A stretch of 64,000 nucleotides of DNA from JABFRG01 sp038210445. GTDB taxonomy: Bacteria; Myxococcota_A; Polyangia; Polyangiales; Polyangiaceae. The notes under the pieces are model-generated. The model had not been told where the DNA came from. It saw only the letters and a program-made list of their open reading frames with translations, and ran no database searches. The DNA lies in NCBI GenBank assembly GCA_038210445.1, contig JBBQWQ010000013.1, positions 62,001 to 126,000 on the forward strand, given 5' to 3'. Of the stretch, positions 39,174 through 46,527 are shown piece by piece (position 1 is the first letter of the stretch; the number at the start of each line of letters is the position of its first letter). The position numbers and the translations under genes were made by a program.

Positions 39174-39611
39174 CTAGGCCTTCTTCACGCGGAACAGCTT
39201 CTGGCCGAACTCCACGGACTTCCCGTTCTGCGCGAAGATCTCCACTACGGTGCCGCTGAACTCGGCTTCGATCTCGTTCATCAGCTTCATGGCTTCGATG
39301 ATGCACAGGGTCTGGCCCGGGCGAATCACCGAACCGACCTCGAGGAACGCTGGCGCGTCGGGGGTCGGCGAGCGGTAGAACGTGCCGACGAAGGGGCTCG
39401 TGATGTCGATGGTGTCGAGCGGGATCTCTTCCACGGTGGCCGCGGCCGCGCCGGCACCGGGCCGGGGTGCGTGCGCAATGGGTGCAAGTTCCATGCGTCC
39501 GCCGCGGACAATCTTCACGCGGACGCCATCGGCCTCGTGCTCGAATTCCGCGATTTCTTCGTCGCGAAGAAGGGCAAAAAGGCTTTTGAGCTGGTCGATG
39601 TCGACGTTCAC
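39174..39611 (-). CDS. accB: acetyl-CoA carboxylase biotin carboxyl carrier protein
   Basis: The 145-residue BCCP has a variable helical N-terminal region, a Pro/Ala linker and a biotinyl domain ending IIEAMKLMNEIEAEFSGTV, with the biotin-acceptor Lys in EAMKLM. It carries biotin between AccC and the carboxyltransferase (AccA/AccD, not in this window). The GTG start at 39611 is chosen because GGAGG precedes it at 5-6 base spacing. A longer in-frame start upstream would add an odd Arg/Pro/Gly-rich extension. It is followed directly by accC. Confidence 0.94.
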   Translation of the reverse strand: MNVDIDQLKSLFALLRDEEIAEFEHEADGVRVKIVRGGRMELAPIAHAPRPGAGAAAATVEEIPLDTIDITSPFVGTFYRSPTPDAPAFLEVGSVIRPGQTLCIIEAMKLMNEIEAEFSGTVVEIFAQNGKSVEFGQKLFRVKKA

Positions 39612-39739
39612 GAGTCCTCCGATGCGCGGGAGCCCCCCGCGCGATGCGGGCGGACGATACACGAGGTTGATCGCCATCGGCGCGGCAAAGTGCTGCGATT
39701 CGAACTACGCGGCGGGCCGTGCAGGCGGCGCTCGCTGCG

Positions 39740-40180
39740 TCAGGTCTTGCGCAGGTGCACGAGCAGACCGCGGAGCGCGAGCAGGTAGCTCTCGCCGCCG
39801 AACCCGCTCACTTTGCCTACGCAGGCCGGCGCAATCCGCGATTCGGAACGGTAGGCTTCGCGCGCCTCGGGGTTCGAGAGATGCACCTCGACGCACGGCA
39901 GGGCCACTGCACGCAGCGCGTCGTAGAGCGCCAGCGAAGTGTGGGTGAGCGCCGCCCCGTTCAACAGCAGTCCGCGATAGACACCGGGTGCCGCCCCGAT
40001 GCGATCGCAGAGCACGCCCTCGTGGTTCGACTGCGCGCAGTCGACCTCGGCCCCCAAAGTGGCTCCCTCCGCGCGGAGACGTTCGTGAATCTGCTCGAGG
40101 GTCTCGGTACCGTAGATGCCGGGTTCGCGGGTTCCCAGCAGCTGCAGGTTCGGTCCGGAGAGGCAGAGGACGCGGATCAC
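39740..40180 (-). CDS. aroQ: type II 3-dehydroquinate dehydratase
   Basis: This 146-residue type II dehydroquinase acts in the shikimate pathway. Motifs are LCLSGPNLQLLGTREPGIYG, with the catalytic Tyr24-type residue in GIYG, CAQSNHEGVLCDRI, the GLLLNGAALTHTS block with the catalytic His, and VEVHLSNPEAREAYRSES. A GTG start overlaps the stop of the roadblock gene (GTGA). The order roadblock, aroQ, accB, accC on one strand, with a 128-base gap before accB, suggests a shared or overlapping transcript. Confidence 0.94.
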   Translation of the reverse strand: MIRVLCLSGPNLQLLGTREPGIYGTETLEQIHERLRAEGATLGAEVDCAQSNHEGVLCDRIGAAPGVYRGLLLNGAALTHTSLALYDALRAVALPCVEVHLSNPEAREAYRSESRIAPACVGKVSGFGGESYLLALRGLLVHLRKT

Positions 40181-40533
40181 AGCTCCGACATGAACTTCGG
40201 CGCGGCGTTGCGCATGAGGAAGCGCCCCTTGCCGAGGTTGCCGTCGGGGCGCATGGCGAGCGCCAGAAAGTAGTTGTCGCCGAGGCAGCGAATGAGTGTG
40301 ACCAACTTGTCGGTGCCGATTGCGACCTCGCGGGCGCCGCCTGCTTCGAGCATTTCGGCGGCGCGCTTCACCGAACCGAGCACGACGCTGAACTCGATGC
40401 CGATGGTGTTGATGTCGAAGGGCGCTCCGTCCTTCGCGTAGGTGTCGAGGGCGATGCCCGTCGAGTCCATCACCAGGCTGGCGAGACCGCCCTCGGTCCC
40501 GTCCACGAGCGCGCGCAGGGCATCCTTGAACAT
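40177..40533 (-). CDS. roadblock/LC7 domain protein
   Basis: The 118-residue protein has the roadblock/LC7 fold pattern: an N-terminal helix, then TEGGLASLVMDSTGIALDTY (the typical GLVMDSDG-like strand-turn), SVVLGSVKRAAEMLEAGGARE and the closing LVTLIRCLGDNYFLALAM strands. Roadblock proteins pair with Ras-like GTPases; MglB of Myxococcus is the GTPase-activating partner of MglA in polarity control. No GTPase is adjacent. It overlaps aroQ by four bases. The partner and role are unknown. Confidence 0.85.
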   Translation of the reverse strand: MFKDALRALVDGTEGGLASLVMDSTGIALDTYAKDGAPFDINTIGIEFSVVLGSVKRAAEMLEAGGAREVAIGTDKLVTLIRCLGDNYFLALAMRPDGNLGKGRFLMRNAAPKFMSEL

Positions 40534-40600
40534 GCCCCGAACGATACGGAACTCGAAAGGTCCGCGTCAACTATCGGCCGAGGCCTGCCCTTCAGACGTA

Positions 40601-40900
40601 TCAGACGTACGGGTTCTTTTCGTCGCCCCGGATGCGGCTCTTGGCCTTCGCCACGGAGAGGGAGCTGCCGTGTACGTCGACGTGGGCGGTTGTCTGGGAC
40701 GCCACTTCCTCGTGGCCGCCCAGCATGACCACCACGCGATCGCCGGCGGTGACGTCGATGCCCACGAGAAAGCCCTTCTTGTCGAGGAGCAGTGTGGCGG
40801 CCGTGGAGCCGCTCTGCGGCAACGCATCGGCGGTGACCACCGTGGAAGTGTCGGACTGCGAATCGTAGGTGAGCCGGACGGCGCGACGTTCGTTGAGCAT
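40601..40900 (-). CDS. hypothetical small protein (99 aa)
   Basis: This small beta-rich protein starts MLNERRAVRLTYDSQSDTS, resembling short DUF2283-like or PilZ-like strands, but I cannot assign it. No signal peptide or membrane helix is present. It ends RGDEKNPYV. It precedes the roadblock gene by 67 bases on the same strand and likely belongs to the same transcript. It is divergent from the histidine-kinase-like gene, with about 109 bases between starts. Confidence 0.6.
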   Translation of the reverse strand: MLNERRAVRLTYDSQSDTSTVVTADALPQSGSTAATLLLDKKGFLVGIDVTAGDRVVVMLGGHEEVASQTTAHVDVHGSSLSVAKAKSRIRGDEKNPYV

Positions 40901-41009
40901 GGCGCAACTCTAGCACCCCGCGGGCTCCTGCCTACCTGGCTCCCCGACGAGCCGCGAGCCAAGTGCGCGTTTGCTAAAACGGTTCTTCCGGAACCCGGCG
41001 CGTTCGCAT

Positions 41010-42401
41010 ATGCTCGATCTCGTGTCAAAAGGTCAGCTGACTCGCCAGGAGCTCGGATGGCTCCTGACCCAGGAGGCTCAGGGGGCGGCAGAGCGTCTAC
41101 GCGTCGGCGTGCAGGTCATTCGTACCAGCATGCCGCCTGCCCCGCTCGAGCCGCCTTCGGGCGACGAACCGCACCACTTGGATGCGACGCTGGACGCATT
41201 GGACGACGCCATGCGTCTCCTCTCGTCGCTGCATCAGCGTCCCCCGGCCCGGAGCCGCCGCGGTCGCATCGACCTCGCGGCGCTGGTGTTCGAGCTCGCG
41301 CCCGACGCGCGAGTCGCCATCGAGCCGGGCAGCGGCACCGAAGTGTTCGGCGACGAAGAAGACCTGCGGCGTATGCTTCAGGTGCTCGTGGGGCGCGGCG
41401 CCGATCAGCAGGTGAGCATTCGCCGCGAGGGCGACGAAGTGTGTGTGGTGGTCTCGCTGGGCAGCGAAGGCTCACCCACCCAAGAGACCGAGCGCGCCTG
41501 GCTCAGCCGCATGGCCGTTCGCTACGGCGGGCGTCATGAGCTCGAAGGCGATCGCGCCACGCTGTGGCTTCCGGCCGACGGTGTGAGCGAGCGCAACGAG
41601 CGCGAGGCATTGCGGCGCGAGCTCGACGAAGCCAAGAAGCAGGGCGCCGCGTATGCCCGTGAGCTGGCCCAGGTGTTCGAGACGCGCGACGAGCGAACCA
41701 GCAGCTTTCCCGCGCTGGGAGAGCCCGCGCAGGGGGCCGAGCGCGCGGCCGAGCTGGGGCGCTTCTGCGCAGCCATCTCCACCGAGCTCAAGGCGGCCCT
41801 GGCGCCGGTGGTCTCCGACGTCGCGATCAAAGAGCCGAACGAAGAGTGGCTCGAAGGACTGCGCCGGCGGGTCGGGCACGTCCAAGAGATCGTCGAAGGG
41901 CTTGCGTCGTACGCCGCCGTCGATGCGCGCGAGCTGCCCGGCACCTTCGATGCGCATCAGGTCGCGGCCCAGGTCTGTGAGGGGCTGCACTTTCGCTCCA
42001 CGCGCGTGGGCGTTGCCCTCTCTGTGTCTCCGCCCGAGGGCGAAATCTCCATTTATGGCGCCGCTCGGGCCCTCGAGTGGGTCTTGCGCAAGCTGGTGGG
42101 GCAGGCGTTGGCGTCGAGCCCCAAGGGCGGCACTGTCGGCATCTTCCTCGAACCCGAAGTGAAGGGCACGCTCGGCGCGCGCATCCACGTAGACGACGCC
42201 GGACCGCCGCTCCCGGCGCCGGTCCGCGCCGAGTTCCTCGCGCTTCGCGTGGACCCCATGGCGCACGGGCGCGTGAGCGGCGTCACCTACCACTTGGCCG
42301 CCCAACTGCTCCTCGGTCTCGGTGCCAGCTTCGAGCTCTCCGACGCCCCCGGCGGCGGGCTTCGGGCTAGCATTCTCTTGCCGAAGCGAGACCCCTCATG
42401 A
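41010..42401 (+). CDS. degenerate histidine-kinase-like protein with two ATPase-like halves
   Basis: The 463-residue cytoplasmic protein has helical segments followed by two stretches that each look like a worn GHKL ATPase fold. The first half contains GDEEDLRRMLQVLVGRG and RYGGRHELEGDRATLWLP. The second half contains an N-box-like YGAARALEWVLRKLVGQAL, IHVDDAGPPLPAP (in place of DxGxG) and GGLRASILLP. No HExxN phosphoacceptor helix is present and the nucleotide-binding glycines are altered, so kinase activity is doubtful. It may act as a scaffold or phosphatase partner for the receiver gene that overlaps it (ATGA). The start is uncertain: a TTG at 40971 in the same frame is possible. Confidence 0.65.
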   Translation: MLDLVSKGQLTRQELGWLLTQEAQGAAERLRVGVQVIRTSMPPAPLEPPSGDEPHHLDATLDALDDAMRLLSSLHQRPPARSRRGRIDLAALVFELAPDARVAIEPGSGTEVFGDEEDLRRMLQVLVGRGADQQVSIRREGDEVCVVVSLGSEGSPTQETERAWLSRMAVRYGGRHELEGDRATLWLPADGVSERNEREALRRELDEAKKQGAAYARELAQVFETRDERTSSFPALGEPAQGAERAAELGRFCAAISTELKAALAPVVSDVAIKEPNEEWLEGLRRRVGHVQEIVEGLASYAAVDARELPGTFDAHQVAAQVCEGLHFRSTRVGVALSVSPPEGEISIYGAARALEWVLRKLVGQALASSPKGGTVGIFLEPEVKGTLGARIHVDDAGPPLPAPVRAEFLALRVDPMAHGRVSGVTYHLAAQLLLGLGASFELSDAPGGGLRASILLPKRDPS

Positions 42402-42784
42402 ACATCCTCGTCGTCGAAGACACGGAAGCCATCGCGCACATGATCGAGGCGCTGGTACGCGCCCGCGGCTACCAGGTCACGTCCGTGGGGTCGGGCCCCA
42501 AGGCCCTCGAGGCGGTGGTCACGCAGACCTTCGATGTCATTCTGCTCGACATCAATTTGCCGGGTGGCCTCGATGGCTTTGCCATCTGCGAGCGACTCCG
42601 GGCCGAGCCCCGCACCAAAGATCTTCCCGTGGTCTTCATCAGTGCGCTCTCCGACGAGGAGCACAAGGAACGTGCCTTCGCCGTGGGCGCCACCGCGTTC
42701 TACGCCAAGCCCTTCAGCCCGCTCTCGCTCCTCAAAGAAATCGAAGCGCTGCGCCAGCGTTCCATCGGTCCGCGCCAGCCCTGA
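42398..42784 (+). CDS. single-domain response regulator (CheY-like)
   Basis: This 128-residue receiver has the acidic pair VVEDTEA, phospho-acceptor Asp in ILLDINLPGGLDG, Ser in VVFISALSDEEH and Lys in FYAKPFSPLS. All phosphotransfer residues are intact, unlike its partner. It has no output domain, so it should act through protein contacts. The ATG overlaps the stop of the degenerate kinase-like gene, implying that the two are made in step. It is followed by nested hairpins before the convergent TerB gene. Confidence 0.92.
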   Translation: MNILVVEDTEAIAHMIEALVRARGYQVTSVGSGPKALEAVVTQTFDVILLDINLPGGLDGFAICERLRAEPRTKDLPVVFISALSDEEHKERAFAVGATAFYAKPFSPLSLLKEIEALRQRSIGPRQP

Positions 42785-42791
42785 ACGGCCG

Positions 42792-42845
42792 GCGCAGCTA
42801 GAGCGGCGAGGGAGAAGCTGCGCGCGAAGGTCCGCTTCGCGCGCA
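42792..42845. terminator. nested hairpins between convergent genes
   Basis: Two stems overlap: GCGCAGCT/AGCTGCGC (42792-42799 with 42816-42823) and an 11-bp perfect stem TGCGCGCGAAG/CTTCGCGCGCA (42819-42829 with 42835-42845) with a 5-base loop. They share four bases (42819-42822) so cannot form fully together. Neither has a T-run, so factor-independent termination is uncertain. Confidence 0.5.
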
Positions 42846-42855
42846 TCTCGCGCGT

Positions 42856-43239
42856 TTAGAGAAGCTTCAGGTTGTGCTTCGCGCGCTCGGTGGCGCCGGC
42901 GACCACCGTCTTTGCTTCGTCGTCGGGAATGCGCAGTCGCTTGGCGAGCTCCGCCAGGATCGCCACTTCCTCGGCCGCCTGTTTGCCGTCGGCGAAGGTC
43001 ATGAGCACCGCGTGTTGCAGGAGCAGGCGGCGGTCGCCGGCCGAAAGCTCTTGCAGGTCGATGTCGTCGAGGCCGCGTTTCTCGCTGGCATAGGCGAGCA
43101 TCTCGGTGCGCTCCGACTCGCTCGCGCCGTAGGCGTCGAGCAAAGCGCTCAGCATTTCTTTCTCCGTCGTCTCGAAGGTTCCGTCGGCCCATGCGACCGG
43201 TACCAGCGACCGAACAATGGCCAATTCGTCTGCGTGCAT
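42856..43239 (-). CDS. TerB-like (tellurite resistance) family protein
   Basis: The 127-residue all-helical protein has the TerB-like pattern of acidic metal-binding repeats: AWADGTFETTEKEML and MTFADGKQAAEEVAIL, spaced about 75 residues apart, with a closing LAKRLRIPDDEA. TerB-like domains are widespread and bind divalent cations; tellurite resistance is not implied by a lone copy. The start at 43239 has AAGGAG at 5-base spacing, so the in-frame ATG at 43260 is rejected. It is convergent with the receiver gene. Confidence 0.8.
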   Translation of the reverse strand: MHADELAIVRSLVPVAWADGTFETTEKEMLSALLDAYGASESERTEMLAYASEKRGLDDIDLQELSAGDRRLLLQHAVLMTFADGKQAAEEVAILAELAKRLRIPDDEAKTVVAGATERAKHNLKLL

Positions 43240-43307
43240 GCGAGCTCCTTGGCCCACCATTCTCCGTGCATCCTCGAAAAGGTCAACGGCTCATATGGGG
43301 ACTTGCA

Positions 43308-45302
43308 CTACTGAACCGTTCGAAGCACCAGGCGCGTACCCGGCTCCTTGCCTTCGGGCGCCTTCGCGATCTCGTCGGGCGCTACCTTCAGGCGCTTACG
43401 GAACGTGGTCGGACCGGCCACCAGCACCTCGATATCGGTCTCGCAGCCGAGCGGCTCGTAGGTGGCCTCTGGCCCGAGGCCCGCAAGCAGCCAGATCTCC
43501 GCGCCGCGCGGCGAGGACACGATGTGCACGGTGCCGGGCTTGCCCTTGCCACCCACCTGCGTCCCCGCCTCGGCCGGAGGCCAGGGGTCGACGACGTTGG
43601 CCTTGGCCTTGGATTGCGGCAGCTCGATGGGTAGCTCGAAGCGCGGCTTCTGGTCGGCGCCCGGATCCCACATGGCGCTCGGCACCACCACGCCGCGCTT
43701 GGGCGCATAGCCCTCGGCAGTGGCCACGAACTCGATGCGGGTGCCCATGGGCAGACCGGGAACGTCGAGAGGCGCTTGCCCGACCCGCAGCAGGATCTCC
43801 GAGTCGGCGGGCGCGCCCTTGACCGTGAGGGTGGCCTTGCACTTGGGTGCGTCGAGCTTCGGGGCGGTGGGCTTGGCGGTGGGCGTTCGCTTGCCGCTGA
43901 AGAACGCCGGGTACAGAAAATACACTGCCGCGGTGCCCACGCCGAGCGCGATGAGCATGCCGAGAAGAAGCATGCGACCGGTCTTCGGCGCGCGCGGCCT
44001 CGTGAACTCGCCGGGGGCCGAACCCTTGGTGGAGCGCACAGTATCCGCGCGCCGTGAGCTTCGTTCGGCGGCCGGCGGCGGCGCGGCTGCCGCAGGAGGC
44101 GCAGCGAGCGGGGGAGGGGGCCGCGACGAGGGGCGGGCGGTGGGCTCCGGTTCCATCGGCGGCACCGGCGCCGTCGGACGGTCCGACGTGAGCGGCGGCG
44201 GCCGATCGGAGGAGCGCGGGCGAATGAGGGGCCGCTTCGGCTCCTCGAGCTCGGCAGCTGGCGGTGGCGGTGGCGGCGGGTCGGACCGATGCACGGCGGC
44301 TGGCGGCTCCGATGTCATCGCCAGGAGCGAGTCGAGCCCGCCGTCGTCTCCGGAGGCGGGCGGCAGGAGATCGTCGAGCACGTCGTCGCCGCGGAGCTGC
44401 GCGTTGGGCGGCGGGGGCGTGGGGTCGAGCCCGGCCATGGCCTTCAGGTCGCGCGCCATCTGCACGTCGGGTTTCTGGTCCGACACCTCGAAGGTCTTCA
44501 GGAGCTCGTCGATGTCTTCCTTGCCAAACTCGAGCTGCTTGGCGTCGAGCGTTGGCGGCGCAGGGGCGGCGTCTGCAGCGGCAGAAGTGCGCGGGTTGGC
44601 CCCCAGGAGGAGGCTCGGCGCGAGGCCGACAGCTTGCGCAGCCTCGGGGCTCGCCTTGGGCTCTTCGCGGGGCGCCCGGGCCGCTGGCGCTTCGAGGCGC
44701 GGCTTCTCGCGCGGCGGTGGCTCCAGGCGATCGCTCCCGGCGGGCCCGCGATTGGGCGCCCGCGGCTCGGGAATCTTGGGTATCGCCGCGCGCGGCGGCG
44801 GCGCGCGCGGAGCTGCGGGCGCCGGTGCGGGCGCAGCCGGTGGCGCCGCGGTCTGTGCGTTGCGACCCACCCCCAGCATGATGCGCTTCACCTCGCGCGA
44901 GAGGCGGGCCAGTGCGCGCCTGCCGGCCGCGCGATTGACCGGAATGAGAGCCGCTTCAAGCTCCTCCACCAGGGCGCCGAGGTTCCCCTGGCCGCTCTTC
45001 TTTGCGGCCGCGAGGAGCGCCGGCGTCTGCGAGCCGCTGGCCTCGAGGAGCCGCGCCAGGATCTTTCGCAGCGACCCTTCGCCGTCGCCGTCACCTTTGC
45101 CCTTGGGGGTGACCACCGCGACGGTGCCCTCGTCGCCGATGAACACGCTCTTGCCATCGATGTCCGAGCTGGCGGCCGCGCCCCCTTCGGCGATCTCCAG
45201 CACCAGATAGCCGGCGAGCTCCGGCGCGATGGGGACGCGCCGGGAAGAAACCACGGCCATGACGTCGTCGAGGGTGACGGAATTCGAAAGCGCAGAGCTC
45301 AT
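43308..45302 (-). CDS. large Pro/Ala-rich single-pass membrane protein, unknown
   Basis: The 664-residue protein begins with a folded N-terminal domain (about residues 8-145: VTLDDVMAVVSSRRVPIAPELAG and VFIGDEGTVAVVTPKG, then ALLAAAKKSGQGNLGALVEE). This domain resembles the N-terminal helper domains seen in myxobacterial kinases. A long Pro/Ala/Arg-rich disordered region follows, then a membrane helix near residue 450 (MLLLGMLIALGVGTAAVYFL). The last 190 residues are a periplasmic beta domain with PEGA-like phrases (GAPADSEILLRVGQAPLDVPG, IVSSPRGAEIWLLAGLG). The topology suggests a cytoplasmic sensor-like head joined to a periplasmic surface-binding domain. Function is unknown. Two short acidic motifs (KEDIDELLKTFEV, DDVLDDLLPP) might be binding sites. 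Confidence 0.7.
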   Translation of the reverse strand: MSSALSNSVTLDDVMAVVSSRRVPIAPELAGYLVLEIAEGGAAASSDIDGKSVFIGDEGTVAVVTPKGKGDGDGEGSLRKILARLLEASGSQTPALLAAAKKSGQGNLGALVEELEAALIPVNRAAGRRALARLSREVKRIMLGVGRNAQTAAPPAAPAPAPAAPRAPPPRAAIPKIPEPRAPNRGPAGSDRLEPPPREKPRLEAPAARAPREEPKASPEAAQAVGLAPSLLLGANPRTSAAADAAPAPPTLDAKQLEFGKEDIDELLKTFEVSDQKPDVQMARDLKAMAGLDPTPPPPNAQLRGDDVLDDLLPPASGDDGGLDSLLAMTSEPPAAVHRSDPPPPPPPAAELEEPKRPLIRPRSSDRPPPLTSDRPTAPVPPMEPEPTARPSSRPPPPLAAPPAAAAPPPAAERSSRRADTVRSTKGSAPGEFTRPRAPKTGRMLLLGMLIALGVGTAAVYFLYPAFFSGKRTPTAKPTAPKLDAPKCKATLTVKGAPADSEILLRVGQAPLDVPGLPMGTRIEFVATAEGYAPKRGVVVPSAMWDPGADQKPRFELPIELPQSKAKANVVDPWPPAEAGTQVGGKGKPGTVHIVSSPRGAEIWLLAGLGPEATYEPLGCETDIEVLVAGPTTFRKRLKVAPDEIAKAPEGKEPGTRLVLRTVQ

Positions 45303-45377
45303 CGGGGGTGTGCTCGCGAACGAGCGAAACCGATGGTGCTCCGTTCCGTCGAAACAAGCAATTTCCTGATGCGTTCC

Positions 45378-46208
45378 TCACCCATGGCGGGCTTCGTACG
45401 CGTCGAGGAGCTTCTCGATGGACTTCAGGTTGTTGTCGATGGCGTCGTGGACGATGCTGTTCATGATGACGCTCGAGCCTTTGAGCGCCTCGTAGTAGCG
45501 CTGCCGCTCCGACATGTGGATGATCGCCGGCGGCAGCCCTGCCCGCAGAAGAAGCAGGTTCAGGAGCAGGCGCGCGACCTTGCCGCTGTCGTGGGGGAAG
45601 GGGAAGGCCCGCAGCAGATCGTAGTGCGCCCGCGCCGCGAGGCGCATCGGGCTCTTCGACTTCTTCGTTTCGGGGTCGGTGACCCATTCGGCAACCGCCC
45701 GCACCTTGGCGGGGATTTTGTCGGGCGCAGCGTACTCGTGAAAGTACAGGCGATGCTGCGGGATGTCCTTGCGGTAGCGGACGCTCTTCGCGTCGCCCTC
45801 CTCCGGATGCAAGATCAAGTAGAGCTCGCGGATGAAGTCCACCGAGATGGCTTCCTGGCGCTCACCCGCCGCCTGGGCGCGAATGAAGTCGAGGGCCTTC
45901 CGGTGCCTTCGGATCTCCTCGCAAACCGGCTGCATCCCGGATTCGAGCGCCACAGCCGTTCCGTTGGGGTCGAGCGCCATTGCCAGCTCGGATTCCGTGT
46001 AGACGACGCCCTCCAGGGCGCTGTCGTGGTAAATCCACGACATGTCGAGGCGGTGCCGATAGGTGGCCTGAAAGGCCGCATCGGTCCGGAGAAGGCGCGC
46101 CTCGAGGGCGGCGGTCCGCTCCTCCACGCTCACCTGTCTGGGGGGCGGCGGGGTGGGCGATTTCGCTTCCTGAGGTTGCTTCTTCTTCGTGGCGTTCTTG
46201 GCAGCCAT
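45378..46208 (-). CDS. Fic-fold protein with disrupted active-site motif
   Basis: The 276-residue protein has a Lys/Pro-rich N-terminus, then a helical segment HDSALEGVVYTE (like the Fic autoinhibitory-helix S/TxxxEG region). The Fic core follows with the long helices and RLLLNLLLLRAGLPP, which normally follows the catalytic loop. The catalytic loop HPFxDGNGRxxR is replaced by FPFPHDSGKVAR at residues 202-213: the catalytic His becomes Phe202, DGN becomes HDS, and Arg becomes Lys. AMP-transfer by the usual mechanism is not expected. It may be a Fic variant with another function or an inactive relic. Upstream of the start is CTAAATTCGCTTTAG, a small inverted repeat that could be an operator. 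Confidence 0.75.
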   Translation of the reverse strand: MAAKNATKKKQPQEAKSPTPPPPRQVSVEERTAALEARLLRTDAAFQATYRHRLDMSWIYHDSALEGVVYTESELAMALDPNGTAVALESGMQPVCEEIRRHRKALDFIRAQAAGERQEAISVDFIRELYLILHPEEGDAKSVRYRKDIPQHRLYFHEYAAPDKIPAKVRAVAEWVTDPETKKSKSPMRLAARAHYDLLRAFPFPHDSGKVARLLLNLLLLRAGLPPAIIHMSERQRYYEALKGSSVIMNSIVHDAIDNNLKSIEKLLDAYEARHG

Positions 46209-46527
46209 GTAGACCCCTTCGGGACCTCTAAATTCGCTTTAGTGTCGTGCGGATGAGCGCCGGCGGAGGGGACCTGGGGCGCGCTCCTCGGACGATACAG
46301 CCATGCGCTCACGCTATGAAATCGGTCCCAAATTCGTCAAGAGACTTGCGAACCCGGACCCAAGGTCGTTCCGAAGGGTGCAGTTTCCCGGGGTTTCTCG
46401 TCCTGTCGCCAGCCGCCCGCCGGGGGTTTCGGCCCGCCCGCCGGCCGGTTCCGGCCCCGCGCCCCGAAGATGGCGTTTCCCGAGGTCTTTTCGCCGAGGG
46501 GTAGTGGTAAGACTTCCGGCACCTCGG
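46209..46527. other. 319-base gap between divergent fic-like gene and recN
   Basis: No convincing gene is present. An inverted repeat CTAAA-TTCGC-TTTAG lies at 46228-46242, in the right place to be the promoter or operator of the Fic-like gene. The segment at 46310-46345 is AT-richer (ATGAAATCGGTCCCAAATTC) and may hold the recN promoter; no LexA box was recognised. Confidence 0.5.

Noticed and set aside
46303..46527. N-terminal extension of RecN (75 residues)
   Set aside because: The extension is Arg/Pro-rich and unlike RecN; the ATG at 46528 gives the family start.
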